Under the pieces are notes generated by a model. The model was not told where the DNA came from and did not search any database. It was given only the letters and a program-made list of their open reading frames with translations. Below, piece by piece: positions 1-11,365 of a stretch of DNA of 64,000 nt. This DNA comes from Eublepharis macularius (taxonomy: Eukaryota > Chordata > Lepidosauria > Squamata > Eublepharidae): assembly GCF_028583425.1 (NCBI RefSeq), contig NC_072795.1, positions 9,943,001 through 10,007,000 of the forward strand, in the 5' to 3' direction. Both the position numbers and the translations under genes were made by a program. How positions within the stretch are numbered: position 1 is the first letter of the stretch; each line of letters starts with the position of its first letter.

Positions 1-1784
1 GAGGCTGGGAGTCATGACACCTGCTGTTTTGTGGGTGACTTGAAGTCCATTCCACATGAGGGGGTCAACACAAACATGCTTCATTTCCCCCCCTTCTCCT
101 TTGCACATATCATTGGAAAACACTATCTGCTGGGGGTGCCAGATATGAGAGCTAATATTAAAATATAGTTCATTCTCAAGAGCATAAGAGCACATAAAAT
201 GGCGGCTATGATGTCACACGTAATCAAGTATTGGAATGCAGTACTTCACAGTAATCTGTGGGTGATAGCTGGACGGGAGATTGAATATCAAGTTTAGAAA
301 GTGTGGTTGACATCCAAAAATTTGAAAAATACTGAGAATATAAAAATAACCTAATTATCACGTAAAGGTAAGCTGATATACAAGTTTTGTGACTGGCAGT
401 AGATGCAGTTCCTGTATCATAGGAAGGTATAATGGAGGCAGTTCATGTATCATAGGCACTTCACCGTATAAAGAAAGGAAGAAAATTCTTGGAAAAGAGA
501 TAAGGCGTGTTCGAGATTGTCTTGGTTGGGTATCCAAAAAATGGAGCACTGGAAATAGATACAGAGTATTTATTCTGAGGAAGAAGACTTTGTTAGGTAA
601 ATGCTGATATAACTGGAATGTGTTTGTTATGGAGGCATGTGACCACAGCAAAGGAATAGTGTGTCAGCATCATCTTAATTGATCATTCAAATACTTTAAG
701 TAGTAATCTAAACACAAAGTGTTTAACTGGGTCGATACTTATCGGGGCTTGCAGTTGTGCCAGATTATCATGAGGTGATCAAGGAGCTCATGTTACTCAA
801 ATAGACAGTTTCCTAATTAGTTGAGGAAATTAGCTTAAGGGAGAGAAATCAAGAGGGGTAACTGGGATTTTTCACCTATGTTTATGGGGATCGATACCTT
901 AAGAGAACCCTCAAAATAAACCAGGCAGATGTGCATCCGGAAAGGTTTTTATTAAAAGAGAATTAAAAGGGCAAACATACAGAAAACCACACACAGCACA
1001 CATACGAGGCTAACTAAGAGGAAATTAGGAAGAAAAGGGGAGGAAGAAATTTTGGAGAAGGCTATAGATACCATTGTCAAAGATGGAGGTCAACAGAGGC
1101 AGCAGTGACACGACCAGCATTTCACAAAGAGAAGAGAAGGCCCAAAACAAATTGAGGTGGTGTATGAATGGATCCAGATTTGGGGGTGTATGAATGGATA
1201 CACACACAGACACACACACACACTGGTGGCTAGGGAATCCAGATGGCTTTCTCAGAAGTTGGACAACAGAGTTGGGAGAGGCTTAGTGAGTCTACTTGAT
1301 GTGAAAGATAGGTGTAAATGGTGCTTAATGACCCTGTAAGTGCCAGATGGGACAAACTACCCGGTTTGGTAAATAATGCTGGGTGTTCTTTGATTAGGGT
1401 AAATGGGTGAGGGGAAGTAAGGCCAGGAATTGATGAGATGAGTCAACAGTTTCCTGGGAGCCTCCTTGTCCTAATTTATGTATCTCTCTGAGGTGTGAAG
1501 GCGGTCTTTAGTCAGCCAGCCGCTCTGGCTCTCCTTTTAAAATATTTTTCCAGACTCCCTGACTGGAATCCATTTTGTTTTATTTCAGGCCAGGTAGAGT
1601 CTTGTATTTATGCTATACGAGGAAGGGTGTTTATGATTTTATATCTATAAACTACCCCTCAGCAGGTGGAGAGATCTGACTGCTAACATTCTGACTCTCA
1701 AAAGCTCATACTCTAGAAATCTATTTGGTCTTTAAGATGCTACTAGATCCAAATCTTACTCTGCTTCTGCTGTCTGTCTCTTAA
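1..1784. other. No gene seen; possible LTR-like remnant
   Basis: Short open frames only. About 905-1530 has a GGAAAGGTTTTTATTAAAAG motif like the reversed poly(A)-signal part of an LTR; this is weak. Confidence 0.3.
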
Positions 1785-2018
1785 CAACAACAACAACAAC
1801 TGTGCTTATATACTGCTCTTCTAGACAGATTAGTGCCTCACTCAGAGTGGTAAACAAGTTAGTGTTATTATTATCGCCACAATACAGCTGGAGAGCTGGG
1901 ACTGAGAGGAGGGGCTTCCCCAAGGCCACCTGCTGAGCTCATGGCAGGAGTGGGATTCAAACCAGTAGAGTGTTGATTCACAGGAAAACCACTTAACCAC
2001 TGTGCTACAGCAGCTCTC
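1785..2018 (-). repeat. tRNA-derived SINE
   Basis: The antisense copy begins with an (AAC)n tail, then TATACTGCTCTTCTAGACAG, and ends CACTTAACCACTGTGCTAC, the complement of the A box. It is the same subtype as 29399-29860. Confidence 0.75.
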
Positions 2019-2092
2019 AGCGGCTCTGTTGTCATTTTTTGACTCTTTGTTCTATAAACAGCTTGAAAATGAATTTCAGACAGACACTATCT

Positions 2093-2298
2093 GAGAGCCA
2101 AGCTACAAGTGACGCCTTACACAGGCTGGACACTTGTCAGCTTACCTCAAGTTTTGATGGGAAATGTAGGCATCCTGGTTTTACAGCTTTGCTCTCCATT
2201 ACAGCAGCAAGACCAGGATGCCTACATGTCCCATCAAAACTTGAGGGAAGCTGACAAGTGTCCACCCTGTGTCATTCGTCACTTGTAGCTTAGCTCTC
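2093..2298. mobile_element. Palindromic MITE, copy 1
   Basis: Near-complete inverted arms of about 85 bp start GAGAGCCAAGCTACAAGTGACG and return as CACTTGTAGCTTAGCTCTC around a loop of about 30 bp. The same terminal repeat occurs at 24517-24644 and 58231-58348. Confidence 0.75.
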
Positions 2299-2508
2299 AG
2301 GTTGCTTAACATTTTAAGACCAATACCAGCACTTTCCACGGCATCTGCAACCAAATTAGCAGCCAGTGCTGCTGAAATACAATTAGGAAAATATGGTCCG
2401 ACAGCAAGTGCACATTTTAATAGTGTATTTTAGATGCATATTGTAAACTGCCTCGAGCACTAAATATGGTAGAGAGGTGGCATATAAGTCAGCTAAACAA
2501 ACAAATAA

Positions 2509-2668
2509 AGCTGCCTTACTCTGAATCCGACTGTCGGTCTACCGAAGTCAGAGACTGGCAATGTCTTTTCAGGGTCTCATGGACTTCACATTATCCTTTC
2601 ATCTGCAGATAGCAGGGATTGAAGCTAGGACATTTTGTAGATGGTCTACCAGTGAGCTTCAACCCCTC
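2509..2668 (-). repeat. tRNA-derived SINE, a second family
   Basis: GCTGCCTTACTCTGAATCC opens the antisense copy. It ends with the complement of tRNA-like boxes (GGGATTGAAGCTAGGACATT, GTCTACCAGTGAGC). A sense piece of the same family is at 36362-36445. Confidence 0.65.
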
Positions 2669-4321
2669 CCCAAGTATCTGTCAGCATCCCAGCTGCCACA
2701 GTCTACATTACCCTCCTGCCTCTCTTTGCACGCTTGGTAAGAGAAGTACCAAAGGAGGCAAAGGAAGGCTACCCAACAGTGCAGGGGCTCCTCAATGGCT
2801 GGAATTTTGGCTTCTTCTTCACTATGGCACACTCACCAGCGCTCAGCTTGTGCTTTCTGTCCCTCACTCTTGGTCTGCTGCCTCCAGTCCTGTCCTGGGC
2901 ATGAGAGAGCTTTTAATTTGGGCTCCCCTCTTCCCATTATGTGATTTTTCTGTGATGTGCTTGTATTTCACTGAGTCATACGCTGCTGCCAGGTCTAGAA
3001 ATACTGAAGACCACTGCCCTATTGTATAGGGATCATTGTGTCATTCCCCCAAATAACTTGCCCCACCTGTGCTGTCCTATTCATGTTGTGTGGCTTCCAG
3101 TGACTGGACGAACATCAACATTCGTTTTTAAGACATTGCTCTCAATTGCCCCCTTTAACAGCCTTTCAACACATAACAACACTTCAGAAACCACTTCTCA
3201 TATTGACATCTTCTGGTTTCACAAACCACCATAGGATAACAGTAGATTTCAGAAGAAAAAAATGGAATATACCATAACATTACATGTTTTTTGTATTAGT
3301 TTACTATGGCTGAGAATGGCTTTTTGCCACAACGGTTTCCTGGAAAGCATTAAACTGCTTTCATAATTCTACTTCCTAAATACACTCATGTTCTTTTCGT
3401 TTTTGCAAACTGCATCAGTTTTATCAGGGGATACCAGTTTGGTGTAGTGGTCAAGAACGGCAGGACTCTAATCTGGAGAGCCACTCCTCCACTTGAAGCC
3501 AGCTGGGTGACCTTGGGTCTGTCACAGCTCTTAGAGCTCTCAGCCCCACCCACCTCATAGGGTGTTTGTTGTTGTGGGGATAATAATAGCATAGTTTGTA
3601 AATCGCTCTGAATGGGTGTTAAGTCATCCTGAAGGACAGTATATAAATTGAATGTTATTATTATTTATTATTATACTGATGGATTCACATTTGATGGTGA
3701 ATAGTGTTGTCAAGCCATAGCTTCTCTTCCATTAAGATCTCAAAGCAGTTCTCAACAATTATAACAGTTAAAAATCAATACAAAAATATGCTAGGCTGCT
3801 TCTAGAAGACAAAAATCCAACAACTACAGCCACAGTTGCAAAATTTTGTGCAACAGCCTATAAAATCCATCAGTTGCTTTCGTTATCAGGGTTTATGTAA
3901 ATACCACCCATTTATATTACTGTCTATTTATATTATTGTCTATTTTAATTTTGTGCTTTTTTAATTAACAATTTTAACCTTGTGGGGTTTTTTTGTAGTA
4001 TTTCATCTATGCTGGTCTTTGACCGTACAATAAATTTGATTTGATTTGAATACAAAAATATATATTTAATAAAATCACAATAAAACAGCCTAATACAAAT
4101 TTAAAAATCACCTAGTCCCAAACTCATCCTATAAAATCCTGCAAATAACATTAAAGAGTAAGTAGATAAAATGCACAGCAATTTGCTCAGCCTCACAATA
4201 GAATCTTAAATATCAAAAGCACATTGAATAGTTCTGCATTGCAGAGTTTCCAAAACATCAACAGATGTCACAGAGCCTTCCAACAGCTCATTCTAAAAGG
4301 AAGGCCCCATAATCATAAAGA
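2669..4321. other. No gene seen; LINE tails
   Basis: Apart from the SINE at 3432-3672, about 3940-4050 ends with GACCGTACAATAAATTTGAT and a (TTGAT)n run, a LINE 3' end. The rest is unassigned. Confidence 0.4.
3432..3672 (+). repeat. tRNA-derived SINE
   Basis: A box TTGGTGTAGTGGTCAAGAAC; body GCCAGCTGGGTGACCTTGGG; tail of ATT units. The B box is partly lost. Confidence 0.8.
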
Positions 4322-4329
4322 CCCTAATG

Positions 4330-4478
4330 CAGTGATGGCGAATCTTTTTGAGCTCGAGTGCCCAAACTGCAACACAAAACCAACTTATTTATTTCAAAGT
4401 GCCAGCACTGCAATTAAACCTGAATACTGAGGTTTTAGTTAAGAAAAAACAACTCATACAGTTGTCCCAACTAATTAA

Positions 4479-4518
<40 letters not shown>

Positions 4519-4951
4519 AGGAGCCACGAATGAAAGTAAAGCAAGTTGAATCAAAGCAGTTTGCCCTTCTTTAGACCAGCAGCCCTGCTTGCAAGCACTC
4601 TTTCTCTCTCTCTCTCTCTCTCACTCGCTCAAGAGCCACGACTGAAAGTAAAGCAAGTTAAATCAAAACAGCTTACTCTTCTTTAGAAAGCCAGCCCCAG
4701 CAGCCTGGCTGCTACCTCTGCTTCCTGCTGCTAAAGAGACAGGCAGCAGGGAGGCAGCCTTGAGGAAAAGGAATCACGTGGGCAGGGCCAAAACCCATGT
4801 GATCTCTTGCTCCGAGCTAGTGGAACGCCGTTGCAGGCGTTCCCCCTCCAAATGAGCCCTGGACCTTACGATCGGCGACTTGGCTCGCGTGCCCACAGAG
4901 AGGGTTCTGCATGCCAGCTGTGGCATGCATGCCATAGGTTCGCCATCACTG
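4330..4951. mobile_element. Non-autonomous hAT transposon with 8-bp TSD
   Basis: The termini CAGTGATGGCGAATC and GGTTCGCCATCACTG form inverted repeats, flanked by the perfect 8-bp duplication CCCTAATG (4322-4329, 4952-4959). The interior has two (TC)n tracts (4481-4514 and about 4602-4622), each followed by a related segment, GAGCCACGA(A/C)TGAAAGTAAAG. Confidence 0.9.
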
Positions 4952-4989
4952 CCCTAATGGAAGAAAGTCGTGTCACCCCAGGACTGATA

Positions 4990-5054
4990 ATCAGCGGCAA
5001 GCCTGTTGTTTTCTTCCATTTCTTCGCACTGGTTATTATAATAGTTCCCTTTGT
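4990..5054 (-). mobile_element. BovB LINE, short downstream piece
   Basis: The minus strand reads NNQCEEMEENNR, matching the BovB linker form DQCKEIEENNR. It places this strip downstream of 6163-6385 in the same copy, on the other side of the hAT insertion. Confidence 0.55.
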
Positions 5055-5062
5055 CTCTGCAT

Positions 5063-6154
5063 TAGAGGTGTGTTGTGTGGTTCAAAACTGGGATTAATAT
5101 ACCGAATTTTGGCTGATTCACTGAAATCTGGGTAGTACAAATCAAAAACCAGGTATTCTGAATTTTTACCAAATTTTCAGTAAAAATTCGGTAAATTCGG
5201 CCATTGTTTTCTATGGGAAAATCATTCTGTGGGCTATCTAGTGGGCTCATTTTTCAACCAAACTTCACCATATTAGGAAAGAACCTATTTCTGACTGACC
5301 TCTATTGACCTCCTAAGTTTCTTGAACATTGGACCCCAGGGTCCAGTTATGTGGGCCCCTGAACAAAGTGCCCCCATGCAGTCTTCTTTATTCCCTATGG
5401 GGTGGGGGAAATACCTGGGGATTGTCCAGGAGTCTGGGTGTGGCATTTTTAAGGAAACTCCACCAGATTTGCTGAAGCAAAAGACACTGTTGCAACTTAG
5501 CCCAACAGAACCAGTGTCATTCATAGTAGCCAGCAAACTGAAGCAAGAGAATACCAGTGGAGAAACATCACAGAACAGAACCAAATAGTATCCAGACACT
5601 AGCACAAGGCATTCCCTTGCTTCAGTATGCTTCTGTTTGGCTAAGTTGCAAGAGTGTCCCTTTCTTCAGTTTGGTCCAGGTGGAAGGGATGTGATTTTCT
5701 GATGTGATGTTGGTCCCCTTGCTTTACTTTGGTTCTGAAGGGATTCCATTCCTGTGTTTCATGGGTTTTTTTCAGTTGAGCTTTCTCTGGGAAGAACTCA
5801 GCTTACATTTGAGAGCGTGTCTTGGCCAAGGCAACCTTGCCCCACTGTGTTTCTGCAGTGAGAGTCAGCTTTGACCTTTTTCCCCATAGGGAACAATGGA
5901 GTGTCTGGGAGCACCTTGTTCAAGGGTCCACAGAATTGGATCCTGGGGTTCAATATTCCTGAAACTTGGAGTGTCTTTAGTGGACAGTCAGTAATAGGTT
6001 TCCTCCAAATGTGGTGAATTTTGGATGAAAAAATAACACCCCTTTAGCCCAATGGCTATCTCCCAGAGTGATTTCTTTATAGGGAATAACGGTTGAATTT
6101 TATCACATTTTTTGGAAATAGCCAAAGCAAATTTTTGGGGGGTGCACATCCCTA
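5063..6154. mobile_element. Non-autonomous hAT transposon with 8-bp TSD
   Basis: The 1.09-kb element starts TAGAGGTGTG and ends GTGCACATCCCTA. It is flanked by the perfect 8-bp duplication CTCTGCAT (5055-5062, 6155-6162). No transposase frame is present. Confidence 0.85.
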
Positions 6155-6162
6155 CTCTGCAT

Positions 6163-6385
6163 GCAAGTCACTGAAAAGCTGTACTTGGAATTCTGATTGT
6201 ATTTGTGTCACCCATTACTTTTGCTTCTTGTCTATCTTGAACAATTTTAAGAAGTCACTCTAGGATTCTTTCTTTGGGCTACAGGAATTTCTTTGCACAT
6301 TCTTCCTTGATAATATCTCTAGTTTCAACCCACAGTTCTCCCAGTTCATAATCAATTAAATTTAGTAATGCAAATCTGTTCTTTG
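6163..6385 (-). mobile_element. BovB LINE, continuation beyond the Ngaro insertion
   Basis: The minus strand encodes KNRFALLNLIDYELGELW then ETRDIIKEE, the BovB segment (family form NRFKGLDLIDRVPEELWTE) that directly follows the endonuclease end seen at 12223. It is one copy split by Ngaro. A hAT element (5063-6154) interrupts it again on the left. Confidence 0.75.
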
Positions 6386-6826
6386 CCCCCCACAATCGGA
6401 AGAAAGAGGCAGACACGATATTTGGAACTAAGGGCCGCTTTATTAAACATAACATAACAATAAACTGCGGCAAGGCCAACTGGCGGTACAGGTCAAGCCA
6501 CGGGGTCCAACCAGTACCTCCGCCTTGACCTGCATGGGCGAGCCCCGCTGCCCCGGGCTTGAACCATTCGGAGAATGGCCTAGACCCGGCCGGCCAGGCA
6601 AAGGGTTCCCCCTCAAAATCCTAAAGCCTCAGCCATGGAGCATGAGGGAAGGACTTGCACCCGGGGTTCCCAGTAGGCAGTCTAGCCAGGTGGTGGCAGC
6701 CATGAAGCATGCCCTCCTTCCTGACAGACCCCTTTCCCCACCTATGGGGAATTGCCAAAGGGGTGCTCACCGGCCCGCTCCCTACTCCCCGACTTTCTCC
6801 TGCCAACGCGGACGACCAAGCATCGC

Positions 6827-7426
6827 TTAGGCCTCCGCGCCCCACAGGTGGCCTAGCGCCAACCTGAGGCCGAGCCGCAGGTCATTTAAAAAGACATCAT
6901 TACCTGCCACAGACAGGTGAACCCCGTCAGACCTGTAAAGGTTGGCAGAAGCGGCCCGAATCCTGGGGTGAGGAAGAAAAATTCCCAACCCCCCGGCTAA
7001 AGCCTTCTGCATGGCCCTATTGGCTCGGCGCAAGGCCCGCGCCATGCCCCTGGGCTCAAAGGGTACTCTCCACCTCCTGCGAGGGAGTATCGCAGACCAG
7101 AATATATAAGTACCCGGCCATCGTGCCTTGATTACCCTGAAATCGGCAATCACTTGTGACGAAAGGGCCCGGCCTTTCCAGAGGCCAAGGTCATTGCCGC
7201 CCAAATGAATTACAACAACATGTGGGGGAGGACCCATCCTTCCCCTAAACAAGAGAGGTAATAACCCCGACCATCGAAGACCTCGTCGGCCGCACCATTC
7301 GATGATGGCACCGTCGCTCAGCCCCAGCTGAGATCCGATCGGGGACTTCCTGGCGTGAACGGCCGCCCAGAACACCATACTATGCCCCACAATGAGGATC
7401 CGCTTCCGATCCGGACGCCCCACCAC
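6827..7426 (-). CDS. Ngaro frame 4: SGNH/GDSL-type hydrolase
   Basis: The frame is 199 codons. Block I reads ILIVGHSMVFWA (the nucleophile Ser in GHS), block III reads VIHLGGNDLG (Gly and Asn of the oxyanion hole), and block V reads SDGVHLSVAGN (Asp and His). This is the SGNH hydrolase layout reported for vertebrate Ngaro elements. Its role in the element's life cycle is unknown. It lies 15 bp after the recombinase frame. Confidence 0.8.
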   Translation of the reverse strand: MVGRPDRKRILIVGHSMVFWAAVHARKSPIGSQLGLSDGAIIEWCGRRGLRWSGLLPLLFRGRMGPPPHVVVIHLGGNDLGLWKGRALSSQVIADFRVIKARWPGTYIFWSAILPRRRWRVPFEPRGMARALRRANRAMQKALAGGLGIFLPHPRIRAASANLYRSDGVHLSVAGNDVFLNDLRLGLRLALGHLWGAEA

Positions 7427-7441
7427 ACCTAAAGAAAATAA

Positions 7442-8371
7442 TCAGTCAGTGGACAGACTAAACTTTGGCAACGGCCGGACATACGATTGATAGGCAGAAG
7501 AACGCCATCTGCCCACTCTCTGAATCGTATCACTCGAGTACCCCATTACCGCCGCTGTAGAGGCAGCCCCAATTCGAAAAGAGTGGGTGCCAAACCTAAC
7601 GCCCTCAAGACCCAAATGCTGCAAGGCTCTACTAGTTACAGCCCAAAATTGATAGCGCGTCAATGGGGAAAGGTCTTCGTGACGAAATAACCCTGGGCCA
7701 TCTCCCCGTACGGCTAAATAACGCCGTAGGGCTTTAACAGGGCATAAACCTTTTTCAGTACAGGGGCCCAACACAATCTCCGACCCCCTCCCCAACTGGT
7801 CTGTTTTTGAACGCCTAACTCTAATAGAAACACTCCCTCCAGGGAAGGTCACGTCATGAGCCTGAAGGGCACGGCCAGAAACGTCTAGCTGGGACTGGGC
7901 AACCAGCTCGCTCACCCGAAGAGCCCCAAAAAACGCAGTAAGCGAGGCCGCATGAAAGAGCCGTACTTCGAACTCTGAATTACAGACCCGTCCCCAAACA
8001 GCCCGAAGACCCTTAAGAATGGAAGGGGAAATAGGCTGACGCTTATCTCTTGAAACTGAAAGCTCCCTAGCCCAGCCCTCAAGCATTTTACGCAGCCGAA
8101 AATCACCACTAAAATCAGCGACTCCCCGTGCCTTACTAACAAACGCCAAGGCGGAGAGCTGTCCCCTAATGGACCTGACAGCCATACCACGTTCGCGTTG
8201 TCCAACGCAAAATTGCATCAAATGCTCGACTGGTATGGGCCAGCGCTGCTGCAACCCAGCCAGGGTCCGAAAGTCCCAAAACTGTCCTACCGCACGTCCG
8301 TACGATTTCCGCGTGCTGGGGGCAATGGCCAACAGAATAGCTCTATTCACTTCTGATTCCCAAGCTGCCAC
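7442..8371 (-). CDS. Ngaro frame 3: tyrosine recombinase (integrase)
   Basis: The frame is 309 codons with a phage-integrase fold: an N-terminal SAM-like core-binding region (STRKSYGRAVGQFWDF), the first catalytic Arg in FFGALRVSEL, the HxxR box in THSFRIGAAST, and the C-terminal Tyr in WRSSAYQSYVRP. It would integrate a circular cDNA intermediate, the DIRS/Ngaro mechanism, instead of using a DDE integrase. Confidence 0.88.
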   Translation of the reverse strand: MAAWESEVNRAILLAIAPSTRKSYGRAVGQFWDFRTLAGLQQRWPIPVEHLMQFCVGQRERGMAVRSIRGQLSALAFVSKARGVADFSGDFRLRKMLEGWARELSVSRDKRQPISPSILKGLRAVWGRVCNSEFEVRLFHAASLTAFFGALRVSELVAQSQLDVSGRALQAHDVTFPGGSVSIRVRRSKTDQLGRGSEIVLGPCTEKGLCPVKALRRYLAVRGDGPGLFRHEDLSPLTRYQFWAVTSRALQHLGLEGVRFGTHSFRIGAASTAAVMGYSSDTIQRVGRWRSSAYQSYVRPLPKFSLSTD

Positions 8372-11100
8372 ACCTCTGGGGGAACCCTGCCGGGAAACCT
8401 GTCGGCGCCGGGGGCTAGCTGACGAAAACGGTCCATCTGTTGGCGAGACAAAGCATCCGCCAGACCGTTGTTAACACCAGGGACATGCCTAGCTTTAAAC
8501 AGAATATTAAGCCGGAGGCACCTCAAGGTAAATGCCCTCACCAACCGCATTACCCTGACTGATCTAGAGGTAAGGGAATTAACTACTTGGACCACCGCCA
8601 TGTTATCGCACCAAAAGTGCACCACATGGTTGGACAATTCCTGACCCCAGATGAAAACTGCGACCACAATGGGAAAAAACTCAAGGAATGTGAGATCCCT
8701 GCCGAAACCCATGGCCATCCATTCATCCGGCCAACGGTCAGCACACCAGTGGCCCCTAAAATAAACACCAAAACCGATGGTTCCTGCAGCATCAGAAGAC
8801 ACCTGCAAGCTATCTCCCATCAGAAGAACGTCCCTCCAAAAGGTGACCCCGTTGAAAGATCCTAAAAACTCGTCCCACGTCTCTATATCCGCCCGCATGC
8901 CCCTATTAATCCGGAGCCGATGGTGAGGCGCCTGGAGAGATGCGATCGCATCACACAGTCTGCGTAAAAAAGGTCGCCCAGGGGCAATAGCCCTGCATGC
9001 GAAATTCAAGTACCCCACGAGCTGCTGCAATTCTAGCAAGGAAACCTTCTTTTTGCCCTTAATCTCTTGCAAGCGCTCCCTAAGCTTGCCAACCTTGTCC
9101 TCCGGCAGGCGGAAAGACTGGCGGACAGAATCAATCTCAATACCCAAAAAAATCAAGACCTGGGTAGGGCCCTCAGTCTTCTCCACCGCTAGGGGAACAC
9201 CCAACTCTTCCGCGAGGGCCTGAAAACCAGCCAGCAGCCTGGCGCACTGGGCAGTGCCCGCCGGCCCAACGAACAAAAAATCATCAAGGTAATGAGCCGT
9301 GTCGCGGCAATGAAGCCGCCGGCGCAACTCCCACTCCAAAAATGAACTAAAACGTTCAAACGCCGAGCATGAAATTGAGCAACCCATAGGCAGGGAACGA
9401 TCCATGTAGTATCTTCCCTCAAAACAAAACCCCAATAGTTCAAAATCATCCGGGTGGACAGGGAGAAGGCGAAACGCAGACTTAATGTCGCATTTCGCCA
9501 TCTCAGCTCCCTGCCCACACCTGCGTACCACCTTAACCGCCTGGTCAAAGGAGGTGTAACGCACGGAACAAAGATCCCCCGGGATAAAATCATTCACCGA
9601 AGCTCCTCTAGGGAAAGACAGGTGGTGAATCAAACGAAATTCACCAGCAGCCTTTTTGGGGACTACCCCCAACGGAGAGACCCTAAGGCATGGTACAGGA
9701 GGCACGGGAAAAGGACCGAGCACTCGTCCCTCAGCGCACTCCTTCTTAATCTTCTCACGAACGATGCTCTCCATGCCGACCACGGAACGCAAATTGTCAG
9801 ACATGAAAGGAGCTCTAGCCCCTTGAAACGGTATTCGAAATCCAAACTGAAAGCCCTCAAACAAATACGAGGCATCCTGACGCCTAGGGTAACATTTCAA
9901 CAAGTTCTCAAGCACTTTCACCCTTACCGGGCTGGGGCCCTTTTCCAGCAAAATGCTGGGGCCCCCCGCCACCGGACTTCCTTCCCCCCCTCCCGGTTTG
10001 GTTCTTGGACAAGCCGAGTAGGGGTGGGGGCCTGAGCACGCAGGGCATTCATGCCTATACTTGCATGGCCTCCGACTGCACACTCCCTTGGACGTGAAGT
10101 CCCAGCAGAGCAACCGGGGTTGAACCTGCTGCCCCGCCTGAGAGTGGGTTGAGGACACCACCTGGGGGCGATGAATCAAGTGGCCACTATCGGCCCTGTC
10201 ACCTGAGTTTGGCTTTGCAGGGGACATGACCTGCAGCCATAGCTGCTGGTGGATCTGGTCCCATGGTAACTGGGGATGGAGAGCAGCGCGCATCCTAAAC
10301 TCTTCGTCGTACTGCAACCATGCAGCACCAACGAAGTCAGTATACCCACGGTAAATTATATTCAGGTACTGAAACAGGGCAACGGCCCTTAAGGGCTGCG
10401 CTCGCCCCAGTACCCCTGCATAAATTAGAAAACCCGGCAGCCAATTGTGCCAGTTGCGGTCCATTTTCCTCCTCTTAATCTTTTCTTTATCCCGATCGTC
10501 CAAGTCTTCTTTGTCCTTCTTCTCCAGTTCCCTGAAGAGAAGGCTGAAGACGTCAACGTACTCCCCTTTAACTATCTTATCCCTGGTCGCCTGGGTAAGA
10601 TGATCACCTAATGGAAGTGCCGTGTCACCAAAAGGCAAAGCACGGTAAGGGACCAATCCGTAAGGGGACATGCCATATGGTGGGAACCCCCAAGGAGGGT
10701 AAGCTATAAGCTGCCCCATAGCTGCTTGGGCACCAGACTGCTGGCCCTCACTGGCCCCCCAAGGTAGCTGCGTATAACTCCCCCCTGCCGGGTGAGTGGG
10801 GGTAACAGGAGCCTGCCCAGGCCATCCTGCGTAACCTGTTGTAGCCTGGGTGGGCGCACTAAGTGTGTGTGAAGGTGTGGCAAGACCTAGGGACCCGGAG
10901 GCAGGGTCCCCATGGCCACGTGCATGCCTGCACAGGCGGTGGTGTCTTACCCTCCGCACCGACAGGTTGCACCGCCACGGCCACTTGCTCCACTTCACCT
11001 TGTTCAGCCAGCTCCGCTTCAGCCACGGCAGCATCCGCAGAAGATTCAGCTCCAACTTCATGGCTGGTTCCAGCTCCATCCGTTCGAACTGCGGACTCAA
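8347..11100 (-). CDS. Ngaro frame 2: zinc fingers, reverse transcriptase, RNase H
   Basis: The frame is 917 codons. Around residues 325-365 a CCCH-type finger (CWDFTSKGVC...CKYRH) is followed by a CCHC-like knuckle (CPACSGPHPYSAC). The reverse transcriptase follows, with AKCDIKSAFRLLPV and the catalytic YLDD box (AHYLDDFLF). The RNase H region shows SSDAAGTIGFGVYF, FWCDNMAVV and the C-terminal ADALSR. The end overlaps the recombinase frame by about 25 bp. Translation start within the overlap with frame 1 is uncertain. Confidence 0.85.
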   Translation of the reverse strand: MSPQFERMELEPAMKLELNLLRMLPWLKRSWLNKVKWSKWPWRCNLSVRRVRHHRLCRHARGHGDPASGSLGLATPSHTLSAPTQATTGYAGWPGQAPVTPTHPAGGSYTQLPWGASEGQQSGAQAAMGQLIAYPPWGFPPYGMSPYGLVPYRALPFGDTALPLGDHLTQATRDKIVKGEYVDVFSLLFRELEKKDKEDLDDRDKEKIKRRKMDRNWHNWLPGFLIYAGVLGRAQPLRAVALFQYLNIIYRGYTDFVGAAWLQYDEEFRMRAALHPQLPWDQIHQQLWLQVMSPAKPNSGDRADSGHLIHRPQVVSSTHSQAGQQVQPRLLCWDFTSKGVCSRRPCKYRHECPACSGPHPYSACPRTKPGGGEGSPVAGGPSILLEKGPSPVRVKVLENLLKCYPRRQDASYLFEGFQFGFRIPFQGARAPFMSDNLRSVVGMESIVREKIKKECAEGRVLGPFPVPPVPCLRVSPLGVVPKKAAGEFRLIHHLSFPRGASVNDFIPGDLCSVRYTSFDQAVKVVRRCGQGAEMAKCDIKSAFRLLPVHPDDFELLGFCFEGRYYMDRSLPMGCSISCSAFERFSSFLEWELRRRLHCRDTAHYLDDFLFVGPAGTAQCARLLAGFQALAEELGVPLAVEKTEGPTQVLIFLGIEIDSVRQSFRLPEDKVGKLRERLQEIKGKKKVSLLELQQLVGYLNFACRAIAPGRPFLRRLCDAIASLQAPHHRLRINRGMRADIETWDEFLGSFNGVTFWRDVLLMGDSLQVSSDAAGTIGFGVYFRGHWCADRWPDEWMAMGFGRDLTFLEFFPIVVAVFIWGQELSNHVVHFWCDNMAVVQVVNSLTSRSVRVMRLVRAFTLRCLRLNILFKARHVPGVNNGLADALSRQQMDRFRQLAPGADRFPGRVPPEVWQLGNQK

Positions 11101-11365
11101 GGGCAGAAATGCGTTTTAAGATCTCCGTCCTAAAGGCAGACTTGGAAGCAGCCCGTACTGGCCTGGCGCGCTTCTGTGCCTCTACCGTGCCAGCAGCACT
11201 ACCCCTGGCCTTCTCTAAGGCCTCAAGGCGTTTTAAAATTTCAAAATGAAAATTTTCCTCTCCTTCCTCATCAGAAGAAGAAACAGCCACCACGGCCCTC
11301 TTAGGGGGCTGTTTCCTAGCAGGCTGTTTGCCCTTGCCGGGTCCCTTACCTTTTTTAGAGGCCAT
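10859..11365 (-). CDS. Ngaro frame 1: Gag-like, lysine-rich
   Basis: The frame starts MASKKGKGPGKGKQ and has a basic N-terminus, a serine/acidic stretch (SSSDEEGEE), a repeated ILKRLEALE / ILKRISALE helical motif that may form a short coiled coil, and an Ala/Glu-rich tail. It overlaps the next frame by about 240 bp. Position and composition suggest the nucleic-acid-binding first frame of a Ngaro element. It has no similarity I can name beyond that. Confidence 0.6.
   Translation of the reverse strand: MASKKGKGPGKGKQPARKQPPKRAVVAVSSSDEEGEENFHFEILKRLEALEKARGSAAGTVEAQKRARPVRAASKSAFRTEILKRISALESAVRTDGAGTSHEVGAESSADAAVAEAELAEQGEVEQVAVAVQPVGAEGKTPPPVQACTWPWGPCLRVPRSCHTFTHT

Noticed and set aside
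5322-5605. Overlapping 88- and 106-codon frames on both strands
   Set aside because: They lie inside the hAT element bounded by CTCTGCAT duplications and show no domain.
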